A stretch of 64,000 nt of DNA, taken from NCBI GenBank assembly GCA_963573305.1, contig OY754331.1, forward strand, positions 14,914,868 through 14,978,867, read 5' to 3'. Both the position numbers and the translations under genes were made by a program. Each line of letters starts with the position of its first letter. The first letter of the stretch is position 1. The stretch comes from Pyrrhosoma nymphula. Its lineage: Eukaryota > Arthropoda > Insecta > Odonata > Coenagrionidae. The notes beneath the pieces were generated by a model. That model did no database searches, was not told the origin of the DNA, and saw nothing but the letters and a program-made list of their open reading frames with translations. Positions 33,735 through 45,900 of this stretch are shown here, piece by piece.

Positions 33735-35895
33735 TACTAGCAGTAGGTACCCGTTGAAATTCAACGGATGTGAAAAACATTGAACTTATTTTTAAGAAAA
33801 CTACAAAGCCTGAAGAATGCTGTCAGCGTGATCATTTGAGGTGTTCGTATCCTATTTTGTATGTAGTGTTTGTTGTAGTAGACATGCTGAGGGTTTTACA
33901 GGTGCAAGGAGAGTTGAGTGACTGTTTGTCCTCTTTCATGCACGGGAAGCCCAAAAATGGGGCACACAGACTCATTACTACTTAAATAGCACCCAGGTTG
34001 ATAGATGGTCACCTCGTCCCTCCGTTTTACTTGAGCCGTCTTTTGAGTGATTTACAGCTTGATCGCTTCCCTTGTGTATATAAATATATGTGAATTCAAT
34101 GACTTAATTGAGTTGCGCAATTCAACGTTGATATGTGCGTTGAGTATCTTAATCAGGATTGGATAGTAGGGTACAATCCAGCGGTTGACACCGTCAAAAA
34201 GAGCATTTTCAGCAGCAGCCATGTTTATTTTATCTATGATTCCTTCATTACCCGGATTGCGTCTTTGGCATAAAGGGTAGCCATAATTATTGGTTTCGGT
34301 TGCTAAATAAAAACTCTATGGCGATTGTTAGTGTACTTGCCGATTTTCATGCACGGATGTTGTTTATTGCGCAGAATTTCCGTACTTCTTTCGGGTAAGA
34401 AGCATGTAGTGACGTCATCATAATTTCCACTATCTTAATACAGATTGAAGTTTCGAAACAGATGGGTCTATATTTGAACCAGATTTTTAGCTGGTTACCC
34501 GTCCGTAGGTTGGGCTAGGAAATAATTTGTGCGGTTCTTAGCGTAACCCCTGAAACACCACGGGGAGATGATCATGAGATCGCTGGTGGGCTTGTCTTTG
34601 AGCATCCAAGTCTAATCTTTGTTGTTTTTCTTGAAAGGGCTCATTTTCTCGCAAAGAACACATTCCTATGGCTCTAGAAGATTTATTCGAAAGTTTACTC
34701 TTTTTTTTTTCTTTTAGGCATGTAGATTGATACATTTTTAAGTCCAAGCAAGGGTAACAGCGGCGAGTGAGAGTCTTGAATAGGCAACGCGATGATGAGT
34801 GAATCTAAGTTTACTGCACTTTTACGCTTTTAAACATATTTAAATAACTCGTAACGTTTATGAAGTGGGAATTGGTCTAAAAAAAAAGTTCGAAATCGTT
34901 ATCAAATTCAACGGGTGTGAAAAAAATTGAATGTATTTTAGATGAAAAACCACAAAGCCTGAAGAATACTGTCAGCGTAGTCAATTGAGGAGTTCTTAAC
35001 CTAGTATGATACTCGTTGACGTTCGTTCGTATGATGTGGAAATTGGTCTAAAAAACTATTCGCAATCGAAATGAGAGGCAGACGGTTCCACTACGTGTAA
35101 TACATCTGAGTATTACACGATAATAAACAACGCCGTGGTGGTTGTAGCAACAGAGGCAATATTACTATTACTTTTCGCTGCACCTAAATATTCCTGCACG
35201 TTTAATTCCTTTGTGTGTATCGTTTACTACGAAAATGTTCTCTCATATTCATGCAGTGTCCCTATGAGAGCTACTTTGAGAATAGACATTGAAGAGTATA
35301 CTTGTTGTAAATATGTATTGAATTTATCGATTACCCCCCGAATCAATCTATCATGGGGCCCTTGGGACTCTGGAGTCTGGGCCCTTCTTATACAAATTTT
35401 CTTTCTACGTGCTATCATGGGCCGGCAGGAAAACTTAAATGACAGATGCGTGAATATCCTTTGAAATTCAAATCTCTGGTTGTCAAGGAAATATGCTATT
35501 GTTGATTAAAGAGAAAAATGTAAGATTTTTCAGCAAAAAAGAATATATTCAGACAATTACGAAGCATAAAAGAAAATCGATTGAAAGAATTAAATATTTC
35601 ATTTATTCAGCCATCCGATAAAAAAAATTCCAGCCCTCTATCTTGAGTGAAAGTAATTTTTAAAAGCAAAAAATAAAACCACTGCACCGAATCCAATGCT
35701 TAGCATGGACCACAAGGGACCCCCAGGGGGGGCCTTTGGGGGCCCTGACGGATTTTTAATATAGCCTATGTTACATCCCGATACATTTTCTAACTACATA
35801 CAAAATTTCAGCTCAATCGGATCAGTAGTGTTTGCGTGATTGAGCAACAGACAGACGGACAGACAGACACCATTCAATTTTTATATATTAGTATA
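33735..35895 (+). mobile_element. Retroposon with RTE-like 3' end
   Basis: The left end reads TACTAGCAGTAGGTACCCG. The right end has ATACAAAATTTCAGCTCAAT, CAGTAGTGTTTGCGTGATTG, then (CAGA)n and TATATATTAGTATA. That 3' ending is widespread in animal RTE-type LINEs and the SINEs they mobilise. No RT domain is present, so the element is internally decayed or non-autonomous. A segment of about 95 bp at 33757-33852 recurs at 34904-35000 (AAATTCAACGG.TGTGAAAAA...CCTGAAGAAT.CTGTCAGCGT), and a shorter one at 34862 and 35035. Confidence 0.45.
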
Positions 35896-36420
35896 TGATT
35901 TATCCGGCCGTGTGTTGTGGTCGAGGCAGTTTGTCCAAATTATTTGAGTTATTTAAATGACTAAGTAAAATCAGCCTATAAGTTTGTTTACCATTGATAC
36001 CACGGGCTCACCCTTAGAGGGACGGGCAGAGGAAGCAGCCCCCCACCAATAAGCTAAAAATTAAAACCTAGAAACTTAAGGAGAATGAAGTGGTTTATAA
36101 TACCTAAACTGTGTGAGGTTGAGAAATAATTGTAAAATAATAGTAAAAAATCAATTCTCTGCAGAGTGACCAATAGACATTTTTTTCCTAAACCTCGAGA
36201 TTTATTTTCTTATTAGCAGGGACATTACGCCTTTCCACCGCCAATATCTCCCTCCACTCCGATCTAACAGCTGCACCTTTCTGATCATGGGTACATCCTT
36301 GATTGGCATCAATTAATTTCATTGGAAAAAAGAAGAAATCTTTCGTTAAACATGGATCGGACATCATAATTTTCTTGAGTGGTCTGGGATTAGTATTTTT
36401 CTGTGCATTGATCTACATAA
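35896..36420. other. No feature recognised
   Basis: Unassigned DNA between two retroelements. Confidence 0.4.
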
Positions 36421-37265
36421 ACATCTACATACTACCCCGCAAGCCGCCTCAATAGGCGTGTGGCGGGGGGTGTTAGGACACCAGCCGTTTACATATAAAA
36501 AAGGAAACGCTCTAATGAAATTACGCCTAGCATTTATTTATGTCCCTTATTGTTCGGGGGGAAAACGAATTCCCATACCTATCCGTTCGGCAAAATATCT
36601 CTCTTATTTATCGTTTCTGTCGGACCTGGAAATATAGTGGGGTTCTAATATGATGTTCTCCGTGTCGCTCTTAAAGATATCTATTCTCAATTGTTCAAGC
36701 AATCTAAGCCTAGCGCGCAGCCTCCGAGTTTCTAGCGGCTCCCAGCCAAATTCGTTTAACATCTGAGTAACACTGTCTGTACGCCCGTAGCATTTTTTGA
36801 CGAATTGCGGAGCTTTCCTTTGTATCTTATTAAGTTCCAGGATTAAGTCTTTCTGCACCGGATCCCATATGCTCGCTGCATATTCAAGGTGTGGCCGGAC
36901 GAGTGCGAAATAGCACCTCTCTTTTACTTTTTCATCCGAAAATCTTCCCACAATACGCTTGACGAATCCTAGCTTCTTCAGAGCTCTGCCACAAATATTT
37001 CTTATATGTGTTCCCCACGATAGGTTCGAGGTTAACGTAACTCCCAGATACTTCACTTCATCTGTCGCCTTTATGTTAACACCATCCACAGCATATACAT
37101 GGGAATAGTTGGACGACCTCCGCAAGAAATGTACCGCCGTGCATTTGCTCAGATTAAGTTCGAGTCCCCACTCTTGGCTCCACACATGAACGTTGTTTAA
37201 ATCCGATGATAGAATTTCAAAGTCAGAGTGATCACTAATTTTGCGAAAGATTACAGCATCTATTA
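36421..37265 (-). pseudogene. LINE ORF2 3' part (CR1/L2/jockey-like), truncated
   Basis: A single open frame covers the end of the reverse transcriptase and the region after it: INIIDAVIFRKIS (where FADDAVIF is usual, so the catalytic YADD/FADD box is eroded), LNNVHVWSQEWGLELNLSKC, VKYLGVTLTSNLSWGTHI, ALVRPHLEYAASIWDPVQKD. It ends early at SDRNDK by a stop at 36604, whereas the sister copy at 9431-10107 reads on. The element is 5'-truncated near 37265 and ends 3' in a (CTACAT)n-like run at 36414-36430. The frame is longer and less damaged than in the sister copy. Confidence 0.88.
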
Positions 37266-37839
37266 TGTTGATACATTGATGTACACACACCAGCTATTAA
37301 CTCGTGGAATTGGCCTCCAGTTTCCGTAATAGGCCAATAACCGACTCAAATAGCATTTTAAATGCTGCCCAGAAAATATAGTGGATAGGGTCAGTGATTA
37401 CTTGAGTCAAACCCCCTTAGTGACGTAACTTTTGTGGAATCTACCTCCCGATCTGGGTGATTCGTGGCGTTCCCTTCTAATGTAGTATTCCGTCCGTCGG
37501 AGGAGACGTGAAAGTCAGGACTGCTTAGCGCCCCTTATGAATAGACTTCAACTTTCTTTTCTCCCCCCTTCTATCCCATAAATAATCCTTCTATTGTATA
37601 AAGGAACGGTGAAATACTAAACCTGCAATTTCCACACTATATTTTATCGATTGCAACCACGGTCTCGTTAAGGTGGCGACATCTATTAGTGAACTTTGCT
37701 TAGCAAAGTAACCATGGTCTTGATCATTAAAATGCACTGTGGAAATTGCATGGTTAGTATTTCACCTCTCAATTTTACGATGAAAGATTTCCATATCGTC
37801 AAACCCGAGACTGTCAACGATCCTTTCTTTGCCAACCAA
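37266..37839. other. No feature recognised
   Basis: No conserved motif seen; it may include the eroded front of the transposase pseudogene that follows. Confidence 0.35.
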
Positions 37840-38390
37840 GGAATTTATATTCACGGATTGCTGTTGAGAACACCACCGCGAATGACGTTTGAGGATTACG
37901 TCCGAATCTTTCGCATTTTCATCACTTCCATACATAAAAAAAGTAGTACAATAATGCGAAGAAATAATAAATTTGATTGTTTCAGGGTGGACTTCGTGGA
38001 AGTGAAAGATATCCATTTTGAATAAAATACTTTGTACTTACGTGGTAAAGTAAATTTTTTTTTAGGCGAAGAAATAATATGGGTTCAGGACAACGCTGCA
38101 ATCCACAGTGCGCGAAACTCAGGAAATTCTTCGATGAGAATTCGCACAGTACAGTATAATGCTACCCTCCAAACTCACAGTACTTGAATCCAATACAAAA
38201 TATTTTCGACTCAATGGTCGAGGAATGGCAGAATGCCAATGGAAGGAACCAAAAGAAACTGAAAGGCCACATCCGGGAGATATGGGCATCTTTGGGTTCC
38301 CGCCCTACATTATTTCAATATTAAATAAGGTCAATGATACAAAGACTTCAAGGAGTCATTGATTGTGATGGGGCCGAAAATAAATACTGA
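37840..38390 (+). pseudogene. Tc1/mariner transposase 3' fragment, second family
   Basis: The segment reads RMTFEDYVRIFRIFITSIHK, then after a 110-bp interruption GEEIIWVQDNAAIHSARN (second catalytic Asp), a damaged stretch, NPIQNIFDSMVEEWQNANGR (the NPIEN box with Gln replacing the catalytic Glu), IREIWASLGSRP and GVIDCDGAENKY, stop at 38388. This order matches the catalytic C-terminal half of Tc1/mariner transposases. It has a frameshift between the two boxes and a TAA near 38320. It is not a copy of the element at 21558-25820. Confidence 0.8.
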
Positions 38391-39980
38391 TTAATAGTAA
38401 AGTAAAAGTTAAACCGGTCGTCAGGACATTTTTCTGCTATGTATCTCGAATTCGAGTGGCCGGAAAATTTGTTTCCTTTGCATTTCTTTATGAAGTTGGC
38501 AGATAAAATTTGACCAATAGTGCATCTACCAATAATTTATTTATTTTAATTGAGCTTATTAAAAATGAGTTAATTTAAAATCCTGAAAAAAATATATCAT
38601 TTTACAAATACTACGCTATTAAAAATAAGTAACTCTTCCATCTTGAATAAATGCCTTCAATAAAACTTTTTTTTATATGCTGGAATATATGATAAATCCA
38701 TTTACATAATTGAAAGCAGATACGTATAGGTTCTCCACCTAGAAGCTTAAATAGTCCAACATTTCAAAAAGGCAATCATTCATAAGGAAAATGTAATATA
38801 TTTCTTACTTATTGTTTTTTTACCTTTTTATTTGCGTATTTATTAATTCATTAGTATTTTCGCATTATCAGGTTATTTATTTGCGTACTCATTGAAAGTC
38901 TACCGCCATGCTTGAAATGTGCAATGGGAAAACGTTTGTATTCACGATTAAAAGAGGAAACCCTTATTCATTGCGGTGTTCTTTTAACTATCGCAAGTTA
39001 TATGGATAGTAGATACTCACTTGGTACTTGGCAGAGTTTATCAATCCTTAAAAATGCGTGACAGTACATTGAAAATTTAAGTAAAGCAGCCACCAGTTTG
39101 TTCCAACCTTCCGTACGGTGAAGTACATTTCCTGATCGGCCATAGGAGTACGGAACACGAACTTTTTTTAATTAATACAGGTTTGTACTTATTTTTTACT
39201 ATTTTTCTCATATTTTTTCTAAGTTATTTTTAATTAACTCTCTAGTTAATGTTATTTTTTATTTTTAAAATAACTATAATGCATTTATCAAGATTTTTAT
39301 AACTTTCTTGGTAAAAGTTTGATATTTTTATTCCTTTACCCATAACAACTTTATTTAGTGAAAATATTTTTCCTCTTTAAGTTGAGTGTGCGATTTTCTC
39401 AGCTGCTATTAATAATTTCCGTATGCATTACTGTAAAGTAGTTATTGTATTATTAATATATATGAATCCGTTCACAATTAATTTGAATTTTTTACAGTGC
39501 ATCGGATAAAACACAGAATTAGAAACATTTTTCTTATGAGCCTAGAGATTGCACCAGCAGCACTCAGTGTGATTTCCTTCATCAAAGTCGAAAGGTAATC
39601 ATGAATTGTTAATTGTAATAAAATTATTTTTTTTTAATCTTTAAGGACCATGCATCACAAGAGTAAAGTGTGTTGTATGTAATTAAAAATTCTATAATTA
39701 GTCCATGCGTATATATTACATTTAGGAAGCAGTAAATATTTAATATCTATTATTTTTACTTAAATTATATATTCTTTTAAAAAAATAATCTTTCGTCAAT
39801 TTTGCGAACTCACGGATAAATTTAAGTTTCCAAATAAAGGTGCGAAAAAAAATATGCATTCACTGGAAGCGCCCAAGCTTCTAGATTTTCGTCTGCATAT
39901 TTAGTTTTCTCAATAAAATTTACGTTATATTTTATGTAATTTCAATTGTTTCAAACAACACTGTAATTCATTGATGTTTT
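38391..39980. other. AT-rich DNA, no gene recognised
   Basis: Very AT-rich with long T and A runs; nothing supported. It may include the 5' flank of the piggyBac copy that follows. Confidence 0.4.
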
Positions 39981-39983
39981 ATA

Positions 39984-40863
39984 GCATGGTTAAAACGAGG
40001 GGTGGAGAGAGAAAACGCGACGGTTCACAGCAAATCGACGCACGGTGAGCTGACCATCCCGACAACCTCGCCTAACCTTCCGTCAACGTCTCAAGATGTG
40101 TCCTTCCCGTCAGCGTCCCGTGGGACGGCCTCTTGGTCAACATCGCGACCAATGTCCCGTGCTTACACTCCGGAAGACCTGCTAAGAGTTTTGGAGGAGA
40201 GTGATGAGGACTTTGAAGATTTCGAAATAGCGGAATCCAATTTTGAAACCCCTTCCGGGGAGGAAAGCGAGGAGGAACCCTTAGCACGCAAAATCCCTAC
40301 CCGATCCTCGAGCAGTACCCCAGATCCTCACTCACCCGGTTATTGCTTCTGTCTCCGAGCAATTAATTCCTCAGCCGGCTGCCGAAAGACGCCATACGAG
40401 ACATTGGACACAGACGAAATCCCTCTGAATACCGGACTATTGGAGTTCAGATATTCTTTACGATTAGCCTAGCTCTAGGAGTTTCATGAGTCGCGACCGT
40501 ATCCAGCAAACTTTGGAGGGGGTGGTTAACATTCCGTATCTATATGAAGCGGAAGAATCATCTATACTGAATAAAGCTATATACATGCTGAGATAACCTT
40601 CCGGTTTGGTTTTGAGATTCATCGTGAACACTGGGGCTGGTGACGTTGAATTAGGGGGTCCTGGACATGTCAGTAACGTTGCTCATAAATTGATGGAAGG
40701 AAATTTAGATAGGGGCCATTCACTTTTCATGGATAACTACTATAGCAGTGTTGACTTGGTGCACCAACTACTTGAACGACAAACTTACTGTACAGGGACA
40801 CTCAGACCAAACCGGAAAGGCAACCCCCAGCATGTAATATCCAAAAAAACTAAGAAGGGGTGA
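39984..40863 (+). pseudogene. piggyBac-family transposase, internally deleted
   Basis: The N-terminal part is Ser/Thr-rich then strongly acidic (LEESDEDFEDFEIAESNFET), as usual for piggyBac-like transposases. After stops and a deletion, the later part reads VLRFIVNTGAGDVELGGPGH, LFMDNYYSSVDLVHQLLERQ, TYCTGTLRPNRKGNPQHVI. The MDNYYSS box holds a catalytic Asp of the DDD triad. The central section with the DES box is missing between about 40473 and 40600, and the frame stops at 40861. The C-terminal zinc-binding part is absent. It is non-functional. Confidence 0.85.
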
Positions 40864-41280
40864 AGTTGTGGATTCTTTTTCTGTTGACGGCGTTTGTGTC
40901 CTTGAGTGGAAATGTGAAAATGTTTGCAATTAACAATTTTGTATTGTTACTAACCCATTGGGTTTGAATTTTTTGAGTGACTTCCTTACCCAGGGCTACG
41001 ATTTTTTTCATTAACATTTTGTAAGGAATAATGTATTTTATCCCCGAGGATAATTGTGCAATTAGCATGATATTTTTAAATATTTTAAATGAGTGAATAT
41101 TTGTATATTTTATCATTTGTAGTACCATTTTTAAAAAATCATTGCAACAATTGCAAAAATAAAAACTTTTACAACAATTGTTCTACTTATGTTATTACAA
41201 TTCATATTTCACAAAAATTGTCGCAAATTTAAAAATCAAAATATTTATTTCTTTTTGCAGAATTATTTTATTATGAATTA
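40864..41280. other. AT-rich spacer between two piggyBac relics
   Basis: Mostly A/T with no motif; it may include eroded 3' ends of both neighbouring elements. Confidence 0.35.
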
Positions 41281-41840
41281 TCAAGTGGTCTTGTTGAATT
41301 TTTTTTTTAATTCATGCGTCAAAATCTGTAAACAAAACCAGTTATCAGCAGCTACCGTGTACCCTAAGTCGGTAATAAGGCTTCATTATCTGTGGCACTA
41401 TTGACTGACTATAAGGAACTTCACTTGCTGCTTCTAGTTTCTTACCGGTGTGAATTGCAATCTGCATGCAATTATCCGAGGACCTTTCACAGTTGTATTT
41501 AAACTTTTATGCCAAAACGAGCTCCATTGTCAATATTGTATTGAATGAAACTTAGTCTCCCAGGAAGCTTCATTACGCTTTCATCTACGGCATGATTTTG
41601 TGGTGGATTATATATGGACTGAAATTTTTGATTCACGTTATAAACTATGGGAGATATCTTACTTAGAATGTCACATTCATCAAGATTTTTTCTGTCAGTA
41701 AAATGCCTATTGTTGATTAGCAAATGAAAACGGCTGTATGGCATTAATTCATCGAAGAAAGAAGTTTCAACGGCCACTCGCGAACGCCAGTATTTCTGAA
41801 TTTTATTTTTCTTCAATTGTGCCATCAAAACACTCACTGC
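41281..41840 (-). pseudogene. piggyBac-family transposase, second copy
   Basis: Reads on the minus strand: KNKIQKYWRSRVAVETSFFD, MPYSRFHLLINNRHFTD, DILSKISPIVYNVNQKFQSI, NHAVDESVMKLPGRLSFIQY (the VDES box with the first catalytic Asp), ARFGIK. After frameshifts come MQIAIHTGKKLEAASE and ADNWFCLQILTHELKKK (second Asp box). Its sequence differs clearly from the plus-strand copy (IAIHTGKK against FIVNTGAGD), so it is a separate family or an older insertion. At least two frameshifts make it dead. Confidence 0.85.
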
Positions 41841-42660
41841 AAAATAGAACTCTCGTCAGCAGATGTTAAGAACCATTCCTCCGTAAAACTACTTTTGTGG
41901 CTCCTTGCTTCATTTAATAACGACTGTGCAAACTACGACTGTTAGTTTTCTTGCAGATCGATCCCATGGCCAACCGGCTCCAAGGCTACCGGAAAATAAT
42001 AACAAAATAATTGCTTCTCGTGTATAGCTGCTCACAGCAAAATTATGTCATTTCATTTGGTTCATCTCTTATTTCGGAAAACAAGAGTTTCGCCTTAGAA
42101 ACTGATGATGATCACAATTACGAAGTTACAACGCGACAGAGCACTGATAGTTAATAATTTTGGGTTTTTTATTTTCTGATTCTTATAAATCTTTTAAATG
42201 ATCGTAACGCATAAATATTTTTAATGATGACAGATCACGAAACGATTTATTTTTCTCTCATACACTCTCAAACTTTAACATTAATGTACGCAAAAAATAT
42301 CGAAATATGACTGGTGTAAAGTAGGCAACCTCGCAAAAATCATTTTAAATTCCCGCTTCAAATCCATGGCGGCTAGCGGCATATCACGCCCTAAATATTT
42401 ATTTTTATTAAGGTCATTAATAACATTAATTTTCTCAAAATATTTTTTATGCAGAAACAGTTAACATTCTAAGCATATTTCAAATAAATTGTATTCAGCC
42501 ACGAGATATCAACCAATAAAAAACAGCCCCACACAGCGTGTTAAAAGTTGAATTCATAATTTTATAATTTTCTGAATGGAGAACATATTTTATTTACAAG
42601 TCACCCTAGGCATATCTGAAATTGTCCACAGAAATTATATGGCACTTATAAACTGAATAG
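41841..42660. other. No gene recognised
   Basis: AT-rich DNA; no motif or repeat seen. Confidence 0.4.
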
Positions 42661-42671
42661 ATGGCAGAAAA

Positions 42672-42997
42672 ATGGTACATGTGAAGAAGCCACTGTATGT
42701 AGCATTCGTGGACTTAGAGAAACCCTTTGAAAATTTTGAGTGGGACAAGATATTAGGGCAGTTGGAAAAACTTGGATTGGATTCAGCTATTTCAGCTATT
42801 CAGCAACAAGAAATGGGAATGAATGGAAATAAAATTAACAGAGAAGACATAAACATGCTCCGCTTCACAGATCATATCGCAGTTATAGCAGGAAATCGTG
42901 ATAATCTTCAGTGATCACTGATCAAATGGATCAAGTTCTTCAAGATAAATAAAGTAGAAGAAGAACCAAATCCTAGTATGTAGAAGAGGGAAGGTGT
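42672..42997 (+). pseudogene. RTE-like reverse transcriptase fragment with internal deletion
   Basis: The frame reads KPLYVAFVDLEKPFENFEWD (the palm motif usually AFVDLEKAFD), then jumps within about 20 residues to INMLRFTDHIAVIAGNRDNL, which corresponds to LRFADDIAVIA (FADD changed to FTDH). A frame change leads to KNQILVCRRGKV. Well over a hundred residues that normally separate the motifs are missing, and both metal-binding boxes are altered. The fragment ends within a few bases of the start of block copy C at 43001. Confidence 0.75.
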
Positions 42998-45900
42998 TGG
43001 TAATGTTTGAAAACAACAATTTGGACTGAGCCCTCCACCCTAAGTTAAAGTAAACAATATACTGTAATCTACTTCATGGCGAGGTGGGGATCTGATCATT
43101 TGCAAACCATATTGTTCTTCTAATTATTGTATTCCTCTACTAATTGTAAAATAAGATACATGTAGGATATAATTCCGTGTTTTTATATTATATAATTTTG
43201 AAAAACCACAGGTTTTTCCAATTTGCTGCTACCTAATTATTGAAATTGGCTAAAAATTAATAGATGCTACTAAGTGCGATAAAGTAAAATTGAAAGTGCT
43301 ATAAAATTAAATTTGAAAACGCGATATACTAGTATCTTTAATAATAAGTCGTGAAGTATAGTGGTGATGGAACTTGGTAACAATCGTCAGCTCGATGCCG
43401 GACGCTAAGGAAGGGAAGTCTCGTGTGGAAGCGACCATATAAGTTACGGAGGGAAGAGTACAGATCATTGTAAAGACAATACGCTGCCAGCATAACAATT
43501 TAACCCAAAATACCGGCTAAGTTCAGTGGCACGTAAAAAGGCAATATTTACGATCCAAACAAAGCTGGAGGAAAATACTCTGAAACTATTCGCAACCCAT
43601 CGGATAAGCATATCTAAGTAATTGGATAAAAAGCCATGGAGAGCTACAGAGTTGAAATGAATAACAGATTGAGCATTTTGAAGTTGGTGTTGAAGGATTG
43701 TGACCTTGGGAAGGTAGGTCAAACGAAGAGACTACCTTTATACTCCCGTGTGTAGAGCTATCTAGTACGCAACTCTTCCACTGTTTAGGGTCTTCTGAGC
43801 AAAAGTCACCATGTTTTGCAAGCACTATTCCGGTGATAGTGATTGGTTACAAATGTATGATGCCTAATTTGAATATAGTGTTTGCTTATATTTTAGTCAA
43901 TTTTTTTGCCTGCTGACTGCGCTACAAACTTCAAACCACCGACAGTCATTAAAAAAAAGCTCAAGCAAAAGTGCTTGTTATTGCTATTATTGGGTACCCA
44001 ATTTTACCAGATTTAAGATCTGCTACACAGGAAAAGTTTTTATGTTCTCCTGTAGCATAGGCAATGTTTCATACATGTTTCGAAAACCCTTCAAGCTTGA
44101 ATCCTATACAACTCATGTCTGTATGTGTATGTATCAACTGATCTGACCATGCTGTATGTCAAATACTTGACCTACAGAACAATAAACTCACTTATCTAAA
44201 CCTCAAATTGTGCAGTTTCTTTAAGAGCTTATGATTAGAGGTTTTCACTTAGTGTAAATAGAAAATTCAAAGACCTATACATGTTTTCTATTTTTTTCTC
44301 TTATGGGGCTCCGGTACTCCACGACAAACACCCCAAAGCTGCTACTGCCACAGCTGAACCAGTACTCATGGCCACCTTAAAACATACCTACCATTCACAG
44401 CAATCCCTTCTAGGGAAGTTACTGACAAAAACATTTTAGCCTAGTTGATAGGCCAGTGAAATTGACTCAGCTTTGATTATTTCCTTCATTCAGTCCAATC
44501 CTTGAGCACCTTTTTCTTTCTCGTACAATAATGCGTTGTTTCAAATATTTCATCCCGTTCTTAAAGACTCCTAACCTCCCTTCTCTTCCACATACAGCAT
44601 CTCTCTCACCACATTCACCCATGACCATGGCTTACCCTTTCTTCTTAAAGCACTCATTCCTCTATTACAAATCGCCTCTTCTGTTTGACTCTAATCCGCA
44701 GGCCCAAACTAACAAAACATGCTCCTTTCATGACTCATGCAATCTTATCCTTATCCCTTCTGCTCTTTTTTTAAACTCTGCTAAGATGAACACATTCTCC
44801 ATACTCGATAAAAACTAGAAATTGAAACTTTGGCTTGAATAAAGCCGGCTATACATTTTTGGGAGGTGCATATCCTGCCCTACTGCTGCTAATAATATCA
44901 TTTAGCTTTCATTATATCTGATGATTTATCTACTAAAATCAAATTTCTGAACCTGTGATTTGCATTGAAAGTAGATCAAAATAATCATTTTCTCGGGAGG
45001 TGACCCAATAACTGTTGCCTTGAAGAATCATAAAGGACTACTTAGTAGATTGGAGAGGGAAAGTAGGGGAATAAGATGGGATGAACTTGGCTTCCCGAGG
45101 TATCCATAGTTCTGGCTCATCTGATGAATGGAAATTAAACTGCACTCCATGAATCACCCAATTCGTCCAATTCAATCACCCATTCAGATTCTGCTGAAAA
45201 GTATCTGCCACAGACAAGAAGGGAATTCAGTTCCCCAAGATGAGAAGCCAGTTTTTTAGCCAGTCCAATCCAAGGGCATAGTGTAAAATGTAATCTCTAA
45301 ATGTAAATTTTGATTTTTTAGCAAACTTCCCAGGTTATTTTAATACATGTGTAAGCAATTGCTCGTAGGAAATATGCAAACCCCCATAAACTCCTAGCAT
45401 CCTCTGTGCAGGAATGGGTAACAAATCGCACCCCTCAGCCATGCATCATTTATGTAGTGGGATCATTCAAGGGTGGTGTGAATTCCATTTAGCTCCAAGG
45501 GACTGTGAATCATGATTTTTTTAGTATGTTTCATTGATTACTTGGTAAGGTGACTGACTAGAGTGTTCATGTGCACCTTGAAGCATTATTTGGGAATAGA
45601 GAAACAGTTAAGGAAAACTGTATTATCATTAGTCTACTCTTAATGAAATGCACCTAAAAATTCCCACTTTAATCCCTTGTGTGATAACTTCTATGCACCT
45701 ACTGCACTAGAAGTACTCTTCTCCATGGCACTTGAGTATGAATCTACATTTCCACTAAAACAGTTTCACCAATTCCTTCGAGATTTGAATCCAGGCCCTC
45801 AGGAAGAGTTCAGTAATTACTCCATTCACTGCAACAAGCTGATGTCCATCTTGATTTCACCTATAATTTTTAGCTATGTGCAAACAAAAATAAGCGATTA

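Noticed and set aside
39984..41840. One piggyBac element with an inverted middle
   Set aside because: The two strands overlap in the same protein region with different sequence, so they are separate copies.
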